Of a stretch of 50,501 bases of DNA, positions 34,836-44,010 are shown piece after piece (position 1 is the first letter of the stretch; every line of letters begins with the position of its first letter). The translations under genes and the position numbers were made by a program. A model generated the notes under the pieces. That model saw nothing but the letters and a program-made list of their open reading frames with translations, searched no databases and was not told where the DNA came from. Source of the DNA: Deltaproteobacteria bacterium (lineage in GTDB: Bacteria > Bacillota > Desulfotomaculia > Desulfotomaculales > JAGUVT01); the NCBI GenBank assembly GCA_020062745.1, contig JAGUVT010000002.1, positions 1 to 50,501 on the forward strand, in the 5' to 3' direction.

Positions 34836-35622
34836 GCGGCTCCTCCTCACCAGTTGCACCACCTTCCTTCTTGGGCCGTCCGGGCCTCAAAAACGCAGTC
34901 AGCCGCTCCCGGATCAAAATCGGGCTGTTTCCAGCCTGGAGAGCCATTACTCCTTCCACAATCAAGTCCATTTGCTTTATTTCTTTTTTGCTCAGATTCT
35001 TCAGCTTTTCTGAAATTGGCAGCCAGAATATATTAGCCGACGAAACCCCGTAAAGAGTAGCCAGGAATGCCATGGCAATAGAAGGGCCCAGCCTATCCGG
35101 GTCGGAAAGATTGGCCAGCACGTGAACCAGCCCCATTACCGTGCCGATAATACCCATCGTCGGCGCGTAGCCGCCGGCAGTCTCAAAGATACCGGCCCCG
35201 AGGCGGTGGCGCTCCTGTACAGAGTAAACTTCAATTTCTAAAATACTCCTCACCATCTCCGCCGGAGTACCGTCTACCACAAGCTGGATTCCTTTGCGCA
35301 GAAACCGGTTTTCAATCTGATCTAATTGATTCTCCAGGTACAGCAGACCTTCCCGGCGGGCTTTCTCAGCCAGGTGAACAATCTGTTCGATAAGAATCGC
35401 TTCATCAGAAAACTTGGTAAAGAATATGATCCTGATCAATTGTGGAATTGTCTTCATTTCCTTCAGTGAAAAGCTGGTCAGAGTAGCGCCAATAGTTCCG
35501 CCAAAAACAATCAGGGCCGCCGTCGGCGCAAATAAGGCAGTAATATGACCGCCTTCAGCAACAAAGGCAATTACCAGCGACATTAAAGCCAACAGAATGC
35601 CTGTAATAGTAGATATTTCCAT
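34819..35622 (-). CDS. motA: Flagellar stator protein MotA
   Basis: About 267 residues with four hydrophobic helices, the cytoplasmic loop between helices 2 and 3, and the family segment GGYAPTMGIIGTVMGLVHVL. ATG at 35622 lies eight bases after GAGGAG. MotA with MotB forms the ion channel driving rotation. A 24-base gap separates it from the receptor gene upstream. Confidence 0.95.
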   Translation of the reverse strand: MEISTITGILLALMSLVIAFVAEGGHITALFAPTAALIVFGGTIGATLTSFSLKEMKTIPQLIRIIFFTKFSDEAILIEQIVHLAEKARREGLLYLENQLDQIENRFLRKGIQLVVDGTPAEMVRSILEIEVYSVQERHRLGAGIFETAGGYAPTMGIIGTVMGLVHVLANLSDPDRLGPSIAMAFLATLYGVSSANIFWLPISEKLKNLSKKEIKQMDLIVEGVMALQAGNSPILIRERLTAFLRPGRPKKEGGATGEEEPLEATN

Positions 35623-35646
35623 CAAGCCAGCTCCTCGTATGCTACG

Positions 35647-37209
35647 TTAAAATTTAATTTCCTTCACCGAATCCTGCAGTTCCTGAGCCATCATGGCCAG
35701 ATCTTGAGACGAACCGGCAATCTGCCCGATAGTACCGGTCAGTTGCTCTGAGGAAGCTGCCAGTTGCTGCGTGCTATGGTTTGACTCTTCTGCTCCGGCA
35801 GCAATTTGTTTAATAATTTCCACATTACCTTTAATCGTCGAAATAATCAAATCCAGTGATTTGCCGGCCCGGTCTACAATCAAAACCCCCTCATGCACCT
35901 CTGCCGCACCGGACTCCATTGCTGATACTGTTTGACCGGTTTTACTCTGGATCTCGGTAATGATAGCGGCAATTTCCTTGGTGGCCGACGCCGATTGTTC
36001 GGCCAGTTTACGAACTTCCTCGGCCACCACGGCAAAACCGCGGCCCTGTTCGCCGGCCCTGGCCGCCTCGATCGCCGCATTTAAAGCCAGCAGATTGGTC
36101 TGGTTGGCAATCCCGCTGATAATATCGATGATCTGCCCGATTTGTCTGGAACGTTCTCCCAGTTCCTTAACGGAAACACAGCTCATATCCACGGTCTTCT
36201 GGATTACACCCATTTTGCTGACGGTTTCCTTAACCGCATCATTACCATCCAGAGCCGCCCGTTCCATCTCTAAAGCCATCTCTACTGCTTTTGCCGAACG
36301 GACCGCACCTTCATCAGCAGCAGCGGCTATGTTGTCCATAGCATCAGTCATGGCCTGAATAGTGGCGCTGACTTCTTCATTGGAAGCAGACAACTCCTGG
36401 CTGTGGGCAGCCAGTTTGGTACCGCTTTCGCTGATCCGGCTTACCAGACGGCGCAAATTATCCGCCATCTGGTTGAAAGCCCGCCCTAATGCGCCGACTT
36501 CATCCTTGCTATTAATTTCCACCCTGCCGGTAAAGTCACCCGCTGCAATTCCGGCGGCACCGCCGGTAACAGCCTGGAGCGGCCTGACCACAGCCCGGCT
36601 GATCAACAAGCTGAGCACAACGGCAACCACCACAGCGGCAAATCCAAACAAGGCTATCAACCTCAGCACAGCAGCGCTTTCCGCTACGGAACGGGCACTG
36701 ACGCCGGTAATCTCACTCTCCCTTCTGCCGGCATACTGATCAGCATTGGCTTTTAACTCTTCAAACAGAGGAGCGCCATCTTTAGCCATTATTCTGGCCG
36801 CTTCCCGCGCCCTGCCACGGGTCACCAGGGGAAAAACTTTTTCTTTAACCAGCCCGGCATATTTTTCCTCCATACTGCTCATTTGCCCGGCAAAATCCTT
36901 ATTTTCCTGCTTTCTTGCTTCCCGAAGTAAATTCTCCTCCAGACTCCGGTTGAACGTGGAATAGTTGTCAAAATCATTGAGAAATTGTTTTTTGCCATAA
37001 GCAATATAACCGTCAACACTTGCCTGCTGCCTAACAAGGTTATACCGTATTTCTTCCGCCGTACGAATACGTTCCAGCAATATTACAACCTCATGATGCC
37101 CTTTGTTAAGAGCGTTGATCCTGACAATCGCAATCACTGCCACCAATATTATTAAAAGCAGCAATACCAGATAGCCTGCCACCAATTTCGCCCTTAAACC
37201 AAATACCAT
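35647..37209 (-). CDS. Methyl-accepting chemotaxis protein
   Basis: About 520 residues. Helix 1 (about 7-30), an extracellular four-helix-bundle-like sensor of about 150 residues, helix 2 (about 185-210), a HAMP domain ([20 protein letters not shown]), then the signalling domain with the hairpin tip [20 protein letters not shown] and [18 protein letters not shown]. It senses a small ligand outside the cell and controls CheA. The frame opens at 37254, but ATG 37209 has GGAGG eight bases upstream. It heads the chemotaxis/flagellar operon. Confidence 0.94.
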   Translation of the reverse strand: MVFGLRAKLVAGYLVLLLLIILVAVIAIVRINALNKGHHEVVILLERIRTAEEIRYNLVRQQASVDGYIAYGKKQFLNDFDNYSTFNRSLEENLLREARKQENKDFAGQMSSMEEKYAGLVKEKVFPLVTRGRAREAARIMAKDGAPLFEELKANADQYAGRRESEITGVSARSVAESAAVLRLIALFGFAAVVVAVVLSLLISRAVVRPLQAVTGGAAGIAAGDFTGRVEINSKDEVGALGRAFNQMADNLRRLVSRISESGTKLAAHSQELSASNEEVSATIQAMTDAMDNIAAAADEGAVRSAKAVEMALEMERAALDGNDAVKETVSKMGVIQKTVDMSCVSVKELGERSRQIGQIIDIISGIANQTNLLALNAAIEAARAGEQGRGFAVVAEEVRKLAEQSASATKEIAAIITEIQSKTGQTVSAMESGAAEVHEGVLIVDRAGKSLDLIISTIKGNVEIIKQIAAGAEESNHSTQQLAASSEQLTGTIGQIAGSSQDLAMMAQELQDSVKEIKF

Positions 37210-37277
37210 TCCCCCTACCTCCTTTAACAGCCTGATTATTAAATCGGCAGGCACGGAAAAAAAATAAACATCTCAAA

Positions 37278-37302
37278 TAAAAAAAGCCCCGGACAGGGGC
37301 TG
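37278..37302 (-). terminator. Strong intrinsic terminator after the DUF362 gene
   Basis: Minus strand: AGCCCC, loop TGTCC, GGGGCT, then seven T. It lies about 20 bases after the DUF362 stop and separates it from the chemotaxis operon. Confidence 0.92.
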
Positions 37303-37320
37303 GATCACCAATTACCAATC

Positions 37321-38421
37321 TTATATTTTCAACAGTTTATATGCCCTTTTGCCCAGGCCGATTTCCTCTCCGTAAGCCAGTTGGCGGCTCCAATCGACAG
37401 ACGGGCAAAGAGCCCGGAAAACATCACCGGCATTTTCCTGACCCGCCAGCCGGGAATTAGAAAGAATTTGCTCCTGGTTTACCAGGTCTACACAGGCCTG
37501 GTCTAAGGCAACCGGATCGCGGGAAGCAAGGATACCGACATCCTTAACCAGCGGCGCATCGCTCCAGCCGTAACAGTCGCAATCCGGAGAAACATCAGTA
37601 ACAAAAGCAATAAAAATAGTTTTACCGTTTTTATTTTTCAGCACTCCATCAGCATATTCCACAATCTTTTCCTGAATAACATCCGGCTGCGTGCGCCAGT
37701 TCACTGCTATGGCCCGGTAGGGGCAGGTAACGGTACACTCGCCGCAGCCGATACATTTCTGTTCGTCAATAACCGATTTTTTACCATCCATGTTGATAGC
37801 GCCGCTCGGGCACCACCGGCCGCATTTGGCACAACCCTGACACTTATCCTGATCAATTACCGGTAAAACATCCGAATGCATCATTTGCTTGCCGCTGCGG
37901 CAGCCCAACCCCATCCCGATATTCTTCAGCGTACCTCCGAAACCGGTGAGCTCATGCCCCTTAAAATGAGTAACGGCAATAAGAGCATCGGCGTGATAAC
38001 CGGCGCTGGCAATTTTAACTTCTTTAAAATGTTTGCGGTTTACTTCCACCGTCACATAATCTTTACCGTTAAGGCCGTCCGCAATGATCAGAGGAGCGTC
38101 CACCACCGCATAAGCAAAACCGTTTTCCACCGCCGTTTGCAAATGGTCGACAGCATTGGAGCGGCTGCCCACATAAAGGGTATTGGCATCGGTAAGAAAG
38201 GGCTTGCCGCCCAAACTTTTCACCCGATTGACCATGCGGCGTAAAAATTGGGGACGTACGTAAGCAGTATTGCCCCGTTCACCAAAATGAAGTTTAATGG
38301 CCACCAAGTCATCAGGCTCAATAACCTCCCGCAGTCCCGCCTTCTCCAAAAGCTTCCCCGTCTTGTCCAGCAGGCTCTGTCCCTGACCCGCCCGCATGTC
38401 GGTAAAATAAACTGCTGCCAT
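37321..38421 (-). CDS. DUF362 protein with two 4Fe-4S clusters
   Basis: 366 residues. The N-terminal DUF362 part (about 1-185) has KLHFGERGNTAYVRP and THFKGHELTGFGGTLKNIGMG. Two ferredoxin-type motifs follow: CQGCAKCGRWCP (about 195) and CIGCGECTVTCP (about 225). A DUF362 segment closes the protein (SRDPVALDQACVDL). The family is widespread in anaerobes; the biochemical role is not known. AGGAGG lies about ten bases before the ATG. Single-gene unit with its own terminator. Confidence 0.9.
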   Translation of the reverse strand: MAAVYFTDMRAGQGQSLLDKTGKLLEKAGLREVIEPDDLVAIKLHFGERGNTAYVRPQFLRRMVNRVKSLGGKPFLTDANTLYVGSRSNAVDHLQTAVENGFAYAVVDAPLIIADGLNGKDYVTVEVNRKHFKEVKIASAGYHADALIAVTHFKGHELTGFGGTLKNIGMGLGCRSGKQMMHSDVLPVIDQDKCQGCAKCGRWCPSGAINMDGKKSVIDEQKCIGCGECTVTCPYRAIAVNWRTQPDVIQEKIVEYADGVLKNKNGKTIFIAFVTDVSPDCDCYGWSDAPLVKDVGILASRDPVALDQACVDLVNQEQILSNSRLAGQENAGDVFRALCPSVDWSRQLAYGEEIGLGKRAYKLLKI

Positions 38422-38453
38422 TAAAAACTAAACCTCCTGACGTTTGCAACTCT

Positions 38454-38473
38454 AGACAGACAAAATTCTGTCT
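38454..38473. repeat. Short inverted repeat between clpB and the DUF362 gene
   Basis: AGACAGA and TCTGTCT with a six-base spacer. A T-run follows on the plus strand only, so it does not serve as a terminator for the minus-strand clpB; it could be an operator for the DUF362 gene. No terminator for clpB is visible in 38422-38560. Confidence 0.3.
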
Positions 38474-38560
38474 CCGATTTTTTAAACTTTCCATCCTGAA
38501 AATTACCCTTTCATGGGTGTCTGAATATAAATTTTCTATCTCAGATGCGGTTATTCCTGC

Positions 38561-41152
38561 TTACCTGTTACGGAAAGTCAGTTGACCGGTGCCGGCATCT
38601 ACATCTACTCGAATGTCCCCGCCCTTCTTTATCTTGCCTTCAAGGATATAAAGAGAAAGCGGGTTTTCCAGCCTTTTTTGAATTACTCTCTTCAACGGCC
38701 GGGCGCCGTAAACCGGGTCGAAGCCTTCCTCGGCCAGCAAAGCCCTGGCTTCCGGTGAAAGATTAATAGCCAGCCCCAGTTTTGCCAGCCGTTCCCGGAG
38801 CAGTCCCAGTTGAATGTCCACAATCTGTAAAATATCTTCTCTGGCGAGGCTGTTAAACACAACTATCTCATCGATCCGGTTAAGAAACTCGGGACGGAAA
38901 TTGTTCTGAAGTTCTTCCATCACCCGGTTCTCCAGCAATTCCCGGTCGGCCCCGGTCATTTCCCGGAACCAGTGACTGCCCAGGTTGGAAGTCATGATCA
39001 CCACCGTATTGCGAAAATCCACCGTCCGCCCGTGCCCGTCGGTGAGGCGGCCGTCATCCAGCAACTGCAAAAGAATGTTAAAGACATCCGGGTGGGCCTT
39101 CTCAATCTCGTCAAAGAGGATAACCGCATAAGGCCGGCGCCTCACCGCTTCAGTCAACTGGCCTCCCTCGTCGTAACCGACGTAACCGGGCGGCGCGCCG
39201 ATCAGGCGCGATACCGTATGCTTTTCCATATACTCGCTCATGTCAAAGCGCAGGATGGCCCGTTCATCATTGAAAAGCAGGTGCGCCAGGGTACGGGCCA
39301 GCTCGGTTTTGCCCACCCCGGTCGGTCCGAGGAAGATAAATGAACCCATGGGCCGGTTGGGATCGGATACGCCGGCCCGGGCCCGCCGGATCGCGTCGGC
39401 CACCACCTGCACCGCCCGTTCCTGTCCGACGACCCGCTCTTTCAAGTGCTCCTCCATGCGCAACAGCTTTTGGACCTCCCCCTCCAGCATCCGGGAAACC
39501 GGTATGCCGGTCCACTTGGCCACAACTTCGGCGACATCCTCCTCATCCACTTCTTCTTTCAGCATTTTCTGCGTTTCCTGCAGCTTCGCCAGTTGCTCGT
39601 TGCTCTGCTGCAACTGTTTCTGCAAATCCGTCATTACCCCGTAACGCAACTCGGCTACCCGGGCCAGGTCGGCGTCACGCTCGGCGGCCTGTTCAGCCAG
39701 CCGGGTTTCTTCAATTTTTTCCTTGATTTCTCGAATGTTCTTAATTATCTCTTTTTCTTTATGCCAGTGTTTTTTCATTTCCGCCATTTTATTTTTCAGC
39801 CTGTCCAGTTCTTCTTCCAGCCTGGCCAGGCGTTCCCGGCTGCCTTCATCCTGTTCCCTGGAAAGTACCTGCTTTTCAATTTCCAACTGCCTGACCCGCC
39901 GGTCAATTTCGTCGATCTCCGTCGGCATGCTGTCAATTTCTATGCGCAGCCGCGACGCCGCTTCATCAACCAGGTCAATAGCCTTATCCGGCAAAAACCG
40001 GTCGGTGATATAACGGTGGGACAACATCGCCGCCGCCACCAGAGCCGTATCTTTGATCCGCACGCCATGATGCACCTCGTATTTCTCCTTTAAGCCGCGC
40101 AAGATGGCGATGGTATCTTCTACGTTAGGCTCTCCTACATAAACCGGCTGAAAACGCCGCTCCAAAGCAGCATCTTTTTCAATGTGCTTGCGGTATTCAT
40201 CCAGGGTGGTGGCCCCCACGGCACGCAGTTCACCCCGGGCCAGAGCCGGTTTCAACATGTTGGCGGCATCAACCGCTCCCTCGGCCGCCCCTGCGCCGAC
40301 GAGAGTATGCAACTCGTCAATGAACAAAATAATTTCTCCCTGTGCTTCGGTTACTTCCTTAAGCACCGCCTTGAGCCGGTCTTCAAACTCGCCCCGGTAT
40401 TTAGACCCGGCTACCATAGCCCCGATATCCAGACCAAGCAGCCGTTTATTCTTTAAGCCTTCCGGCACGTCACCGCTCACAATACGCTGCGCCAGCCCCT
40501 CGACAATGGCTGTTTTCCCCACCCCCGGCTCACCGATCAGAACCGGGTTATTCTTGGTACGCCGCGAGAGTACCTGGATCACCCGCCGGATTTCTTCATC
40601 CCGGCCGATAACCGGGTCGAGTTTTCCTTTACGGGCCAGTTCGGTAAGATCCCGGCTGTAGCGGGTCAGGGACTGGTACTTGTCTTCCGGGTTGGGATCG
40701 GTCACCCGCTGTGTACCGCGAATCTCTACCAGCACCCTGTACACCCTGTCTTGAGATACGCCGGCCCGGCGCAAAATTCTTCCGGCCTCGCCGTCCTGCC
40801 TGATTACCAGTCCCAACAAAATATGTTCGGTGCTCAAATACTCATCCTTGAGCCGCTCGGCCTCTTTCCAGGCTAGGTCGATAGTTTCTTTCAGACCGGG
40901 CGATACATAAACTCCGCCGCCCGCACCGTGCACCCCGGGAAGCCTTTCCACCACAGCTTTAACCTGATCTGTTACTTTTGATAGATCAACTTCAAGCTTA
41001 TTTAAGATCCGATGTACTACTCCTTCTTCCTGTTCTAAAAGTCCCAGTAAGAGATGCTCACCCTCCATTTGTTGATGGCCGTAGGTAGACATCAGTTGCT
41101 GAGCTTTTTCAAAAGCCTCCTGGGTTTTTAACGTTAATTTATCCAACCGCAT
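38561..41152 (-). CDS. clpB: ClpB-type AAA+ disaggregase
   Basis: 863 residues. Clp N-domain (about 1-145), AAA+ module 1 with GEPGVGKTA and [14 protein letters not shown], a long coiled-coil middle domain (about 405-525) that distinguishes ClpB from ClpC and ClpA, and AAA+ module 2 with [13 protein letters not shown] and [11 protein letters not shown]. It works with the DnaK system to dissolve protein aggregates. AGGAGG precedes the ATG. It follows hsp20 but a terminator lies between them, so reading through or an unseen promoter must supply it. Confidence 0.95.
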   Translation of the reverse strand: MRLDKLTLKTQEAFEKAQQLMSTYGHQQMEGEHLLLGLLEQEEGVVHRILNKLEVDLSKVTDQVKAVVERLPGVHGAGGGVYVSPGLKETIDLAWKEAERLKDEYLSTEHILLGLVIRQDGEAGRILRRAGVSQDRVYRVLVEIRGTQRVTDPNPEDKYQSLTRYSRDLTELARKGKLDPVIGRDEEIRRVIQVLSRRTKNNPVLIGEPGVGKTAIVEGLAQRIVSGDVPEGLKNKRLLGLDIGAMVAGSKYRGEFEDRLKAVLKEVTEAQGEIILFIDELHTLVGAGAAEGAVDAANMLKPALARGELRAVGATTLDEYRKHIEKDAALERRFQPVYVGEPNVEDTIAILRGLKEKYEVHHGVRIKDTALVAAAMLSHRYITDRFLPDKAIDLVDEAASRLRIEIDSMPTEIDEIDRRVRQLEIEKQVLSREQDEGSRERLARLEEELDRLKNKMAEMKKHWHKEKEIIKNIREIKEKIEETRLAEQAAERDADLARVAELRYGVMTDLQKQLQQSNEQLAKLQETQKMLKEEVDEEDVAEVVAKWTGIPVSRMLEGEVQKLLRMEEHLKERVVGQERAVQVVADAIRRARAGVSDPNRPMGSFIFLGPTGVGKTELARTLAHLLFNDERAILRFDMSEYMEKHTVSRLIGAPPGYVGYDEGGQLTEAVRRRPYAVILFDEIEKAHPDVFNILLQLLDDGRLTDGHGRTVDFRNTVVIMTSNLGSHWFREMTGADRELLENRVMEELQNNFRPEFLNRIDEIVVFNSLAREDILQIVDIQLGLLRERLAKLGLAINLSPEARALLAEEGFDPVYGARPLKRVIQKRLENPLSLYILEGKIKKGGDIRVDVDAGTGQLTFRNR

Positions 41153-41173
41153 GGTTTATCCTCCTATACATTT

Positions 41174-41202
41174 TAAAAAAGCGAGGGGGGTTTCCCCTCG
41201 CT
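41174..41202 (-). terminator. Terminator/attenuator between hsp20 and clpB
   Basis: Minus strand: AGCGAGGGG, five-base loop, CCCCTCGCT, then TTTTT. It lies 46 bases after the hsp20 stop and 20 bases before clpB, so hsp20 messages would mostly end here and less clpB would be made. Confidence 0.9.
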
Positions 41203-41248
41203 CTCCCTAATAAACACTGAAAACAACCCACCGGGAGAAAATAACTTT

Positions 41249-41698
41249 CTACTCACTAATCTCAATGTCAATCAATTTGGGTTTGGATTCCTCCGCCTTG
41301 GGCAGGTTTACTTCCAGGATCCCGTCACGGTAACTGGCTGTAATCTTATCCTGTTCCACCGGCACATCAATATTAAAGGAGCGATAAAAATTACCGTAAC
41401 TGCGCTCCACCCGCAAGAAACGGGCATTTTCTTCCCTGGCTTCCTTCTTCCGCTCTCCCTGAATAGAAAGGCGGCCGTCAGAGAAACTGATCTTAATATC
41501 TTCCCGCTTCAACCCGGGAACTTCCGCCTTCACCACCAGGCTGTCCCCCTTATCCTGAATATCGACCGGGAACATCAAGGAAGAAGGCAGTTCACCGCGC
41601 TCTTCGGGTAGTCTCAGAAAACGATCATCAAAAAGCCTGCCAATGGATTGCTGAATATTGAGCAGATCGCGAAACGGGTCCCATTTCATCAGCGACAT
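41249..41698 (-). CDS. Small heat-shock protein, Hsp20/alpha-crystallin family
   Basis: About 149 residues. The N-terminus MKWDPFRDLLNIQQSIGRLFD leads into the alpha-crystallin domain (about 45-135) with VKAEVPGLKREDIKI and YGNFYRSFNIDVPV, ending in a short C-terminal tail with the IEI motif. It binds unfolding proteins without ATP. ATG at 41698 lies eight bases from GGAGG; the GTG at 41707 is less likely. Between the hspR-like gene and clpB, which fits heat-shock control. Confidence 0.92.
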   Translation of the reverse strand: MSLMKWDPFRDLLNIQQSIGRLFDDRFLRLPEERGELPSSLMFPVDIQDKGDSLVVKAEVPGLKREDIKISFSDGRLSIQGERKKEAREENARFLRVERSYGNFYRSFNIDVPVEQDKITASYRDGILEVNLPKAEESKPKLIDIEISE

Positions 41699-41784
41699 AT
41701 AAAACACCTCCTCAATTTTTTAGTTTTTATTATTTCCATTTTTCTCTCGTTTTTTAATTCCCCCGGTAGGATTTTTAGCAAAAA

Positions 41785-42066
41785 TTAGTAACCTTTCTCC
41801 TCAATAACCGAAATTCCCAATCTTTTCTCCATTTCAAGAATAATTTTAATACCGGCGAGATTAACCCCCCTTTCCCGGGTAAGGTAGCGAATCTTTCGAA
41901 CGGTGGTAATATCACTTTCAGAATAAATTCTTGTATTGCCCTCCGTCCTGGCCGGAGCAATTAAACCAAAACTTTCGTAGATGCGCAATGTCCTTGGATG
42001 TGTCCCCGCCAGCCGGGCAGCAACGCTAATCATATAAACTGCGTCGTCATCCGTTCTTTTAACCAC
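41785..42066 (-). CDS. MerR-family transcriptional regulator, HspR-like
   Basis: About 93 residues. VYMISVAARLAGTHPRTLRIYESFGLI followed by RTEGNTRIYSESDI is the winged-helix of MerR proteins and is closest to HspR, the heat-shock repressor; GVNLAGIKIILEME is the usual next helix. GTG at 42066 lies seven bases after GGAGG; the TTG at 42081 is the weaker choice. I see no clear HspR operator (CTTGAGT-N7-ACTCAAG) in the promoter, so autoregulation is not proven. Confidence 0.88.
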   Translation of the reverse strand: MVKRTDDDAVYMISVAARLAGTHPRTLRIYESFGLIAPARTEGNTRIYSESDITTVRKIRYLTRERGVNLAGIKIILEMEKRLGISVIEEKGY

Positions 42067-42105
42067 ATTGCTGCCTCCCAAACTGGTGCAATCTATCTAA
42101 CAAGT

Positions 42106-42134
42106 AGTATATAATATGTAAATAATATTGTCAA
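42106..42134 (-). promoter_or_regulatory. Sigma-A promoter of the hspR-hsp20-clpB genes
   Basis: Minus strand: TTGACA (42134-42129), 17-base spacer, TATACT (42111-42106), about 40 bases before the hspR start. Confidence 0.8.
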
Positions 42135-42171
42135 GTTTTTTAACAACAAAATGTTTCATTTAAATATATTT

Positions 42172-42199
42172 TTTACAAAACAAACAAGAGTGATACAAT
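42172..42199 (+). promoter_or_regulatory. Probable sigma-A promoter for the small membrane protein gene
   Basis: TTTACA at 42172-42177, 16-base spacer, TACAAT at 42194-42199, about 30 bases before the TTG start. Divergent from the hspR promoter. Confidence 0.6.
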
Positions 42200-42229
42200 A
42201 AAAAAAACACAACAGGGAAGGTGAACATA

Positions 42230-42343
42230 TTGCTTTTAATTATCGGTTCAATCCTGATCCTTGGTTTTTTAATCGGCGTAGCCACTGTTCTTTACTTTCA
42301 AAACCGCCCGCCGCGCAAACCGGGACGAAAACGTCCCTGGTAA
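42230..42343 (+). CDS. 37-residue single-span membrane protein
   Basis: A complete small gene: TTG start with GGGAAGG eight bases before it, a promoter upstream and a terminator ten bases after the TAA. The peptide has one hydrophobic helix (residues 2-22, starting LLIIGSILILGFLIG) and a short, strongly basic tail (RPPRKPGRKRPW). I do not recognise it. Helix-plus-basic-tail is typical of small regulatory or stress membrane proteins, and of some spore membrane peptides; the coat genes lie next door. No function should be assigned. Confidence 0.65.
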   Translation: MLLIIGSILILGFLIGVATVLYFQNRPPRKPGRKRPW

Positions 42344-42352
42344 TAATGCCCG

Positions 42353-42383
42353 TAGGCCTTTACCCGGGCCTATTTTGTTTTTT
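42353..42383 (+). terminator. Intrinsic terminator after the small membrane protein gene
   Basis: TAGGCC, eight-base loop, GGCCTA, followed by TTTTGTTTTTT. Confidence 0.85.
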
Positions 42384-42443
42384 CATGGAATATTTTTTTT
42401 GCAAACGGCCAAACTAAAGAAAACCTGGAAGGAGGTGGTCTAA

Positions 42444-42653
42444 TTGCAACAGTTGACCGACATGGAACAGTTCCACATTGGAGAACAGTTGAAAGCCGAA
42501 GCATTTGCGGTATCCAAGTATACCAATTATGCCCGGCAGTCAACCGACCCGCACCTGCAGCAAATTTACGGAAGGATGGCAGAAAGGCACCGGGGACATT
42601 ACGAAACTCTATTCAGATATGCGCAAAATTTCGCTCCCCAAAGGCAATTTTAG
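42444..42653 (+). CDS. Small coat-associated protein (partner of CotF-like protein)
   Basis: 69 residues, helical, with an early GEQLKAEAFAVSKYTNYARQ followed by MAERHRGHYETLF. This resembles the short spore-coat or ferritin-like proteins often encoded directly before CotF in clostridia and bacilli. TTG start with GGAGG eight bases upstream. The 18-base gap to the next gene shows a two-gene operon. Role assigned from neighbour and general pattern only. Confidence 0.7.
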   Translation: MQQLTDMEQFHIGEQLKAEAFAVSKYTNYARQSTDPHLQQIYGRMAERHRGHYETLFRYAQNFAPQRQF

Positions 42654-42670
42654 ACAAGGAGGTGAATAAA

Positions 42671-43060
42671 GTGCTCGATGAAAAGGATAAACTAACGGAC
42701 TCTTTGATCTTGCAAAAGTACAAAAGCAACGCATACAACGTCGCCGCCACGGAATCCGCAAACAGCCAATTAATGGACGTTTTTATGGGCATCCTGCGCG
42801 ACGAACATCAAATTGGACACGAGATATTCTTAGAAATGAACAGCCGGGGCTGGTACCAGCCGAAAGCAGCCAACATGAACGAATTTAACCAGAACATGCA
42901 AAAATGGGGGCAAGATTTGCAGCGGCTGCAACAAAATATTCAGCATCAAGCCGGCTACCCTCATCATGGACAGCAGCAAACACACGTTTATCAACAGCCC
43001 GGGAATTTACCCCCTCACCAGCAAGCCATGTACCGGCCTCCCCAAAACCCTGTAATCTAA
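42671..43060 (+). CDS. CotF-domain spore coat protein
   Basis: About 129 residues. LTDSLILQKYKSNAYNVAATES and ILRDEHQIGHEIFLEMNSRGWY are the two helices of the Coat F domain. The C-terminal 40 residues are rich in Gln, Pro and His, fitting a cross-linked outer layer protein. GTG at 42671 lies eight bases from AGGAGG; a GTG at 42662 falls in the ribosome site and is rejected. Followed by a perfect terminator. Supports a spore-forming host. Confidence 0.88.
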   Translation: MLDEKDKLTDSLILQKYKSNAYNVAATESANSQLMDVFMGILRDEHQIGHEIFLEMNSRGWYQPKAANMNEFNQNMQKWGQDLQRLQQNIQHQAGYPHHGQQQTHVYQQPGNLPPHQQAMYRPPQNPVI

Positions 43061-43085
43061 AAACCCCCTCGAGGGGGTTTTCCTT
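43061..43085 (+). terminator. Intrinsic terminator after the coat protein genes
   Basis: A perfect 20-bp palindrome: AAACCCCCTC and GAGGGGGTTT, then T-rich bases. Confidence 0.93.
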
Positions 43086-43089
43086 TTCG

Positions 43090-43118
43090 TTGACAAAACA
43101 GCTAAAGAGTTGTATTTT
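43090..43118 (+). promoter_or_regulatory. Probable sigma-A promoter of the nitrilase-family gene
   Basis: TTGACA at 43090-43095, 17-base spacer, TATTTT at 43113-43118. It overlaps the possible upstream TTG start at 43110, which rules that start out. Confidence 0.65.
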
Positions 43119-43139
43119 AAGCAAAAGGGGGCGTTTTGG

Positions 43140-43955
43140 TTGGAAGGCCGGCTTAAAATCGGTATTTGCCAGATGACGGTTACAAATCAAAAAGAGGTGA
43201 ATATTGCCAGAGCCAGAGAGATGATTGAGGAAGCTACGGCAGCCGGAAGCAGAATAGTGATCCTGCCGGAAATGTTCAACTGCCCTTACAGCACAAACGC
43301 CTTTCCTGAATTTGCCGAGCAATACCCAACTGGTGAGACCATCCGGATGCTGAAAAAAACAGCTAAAGAAAAAGAGATTTATCTGGTAGGCGGTTCCATC
43401 CCCGAGAAGGAAGGAGAACAGGTTTTCAATACCAGCTTTATATTTAACCCGCTGGGAGAAATGATCGGCAAACACCGGAAAATTCATCTGTTTGATGTGG
43501 ACCTTCCATCCGGTCTTTCCTTCCGGGAGTCAAAAACACTAAGCCCGGGCGATCAAGCAACTGTTGTAAACACCCCCCTGGCTTCACTGGGAGTAGCTAT
43601 TTGCTACGACATCCGTTTCCCTGAACTCAGCCGGCTAATGACCTTAAAAGGCGCGCAGATCCTTATCTTCCCGGCCGCATTCAACATGACTACCGGACCG
43701 GCGCATTGGGAAATGCTGTTCAAAACACGGGCGGTAGACAACCAGGTCTTTACGGTCGGCGCTTCTTCCGCCCGAAACTACAACGCGCCATATGTCAGTT
43801 ACGGCAACTCAATGGTGGTGGACCCGTGGGGAAATATTACAGCCAGAGCCGATGAACAGGAAAGAATTATTTATGCTGAAATAGATCTCGAATACATTGC
43901 CAAAATCCGCCGGGAGTTGCCTCTCTTAGAACACCGGCGGGTAGATTTATATTAA
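43140..43955 (+). CDS. Carbon-nitrogen hydrolase (nitrilase superfamily, omega-amidase-like)
   Basis: About 271 residues with the Glu-Lys-Cys triad: Glu in VILPEMFNCPY, Lys in HRKIHLFDVD and Cys in GVAICYDIRFPE. MVVDPWGNI and the C-terminal LPLLEHRRVDLY match the Nit2 omega-amidase branch, which hydrolyses alpha-ketoglutaramate and related amides. TTG at 43140 has AAGGGGG eight bases upstream; the longer frame from 43110 would start inside the promoter. Single-gene transcript. The substrate is inferred from family. Confidence 0.9.
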   Translation: MEGRLKIGICQMTVTNQKEVNIARAREMIEEATAAGSRIVILPEMFNCPYSTNAFPEFAEQYPTGETIRMLKKTAKEKEIYLVGGSIPEKEGEQVFNTSFIFNPLGEMIGKHRKIHLFDVDLPSGLSFRESKTLSPGDQATVVNTPLASLGVAICYDIRFPELSRLMTLKGAQILIFPAAFNMTTGPAHWEMLFKTRAVDNQVFTVGASSARNYNAPYVSYGNSMVVDPWGNITARADEQERIIYAEIDLEYIAKIRRELPLLEHRRVDLY

Positions 43956-43959
43956 ACAG

Positions 43960-44003
43960 CTAAAAAATAAACAAGCGCCCGGCAAAGCTCCAGGCGCTCG
44001 TTT
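43960..44003 (-). terminator. Terminator after the NifU-like gene
   Basis: Minus strand: AAACGAGCGCC pairs with GGCGCTTGTTT over 11 bp (one G-T pair), followed by ATTTTTT. It lies just after the NifU-like stop codon, and may also act weakly for the nitrilase gene on the plus strand. Confidence 0.8.
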
Positions 44004-44010
44004 CCATATG

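Noticed and set aside
37231-37268. Possible sigma-28 promoter before the chemotaxis receptor gene (GCCGATTT)
   Set aside because: The -10 resembles GCCGATAA, but the matching TAAA -35 is not found at 15 bases; only TTTA at 16. Too weak to list, though a flagellar promoter is expected here.
39446-40093. 215-codon plus-strand frame opposite clpB
   Set aside because: Antisense to the ClpB middle domain, rich in Phe and Leu from reverse reading of coiled-coil codons; no start signal.
42082-42171. HspR operator (CTTGAGT-N7-ACTCAAG) in the hspR promoter region
   Set aside because: Only an isolated ACTTGACA and a TACTTGTTA are present, with no inverted partner at the right distance.
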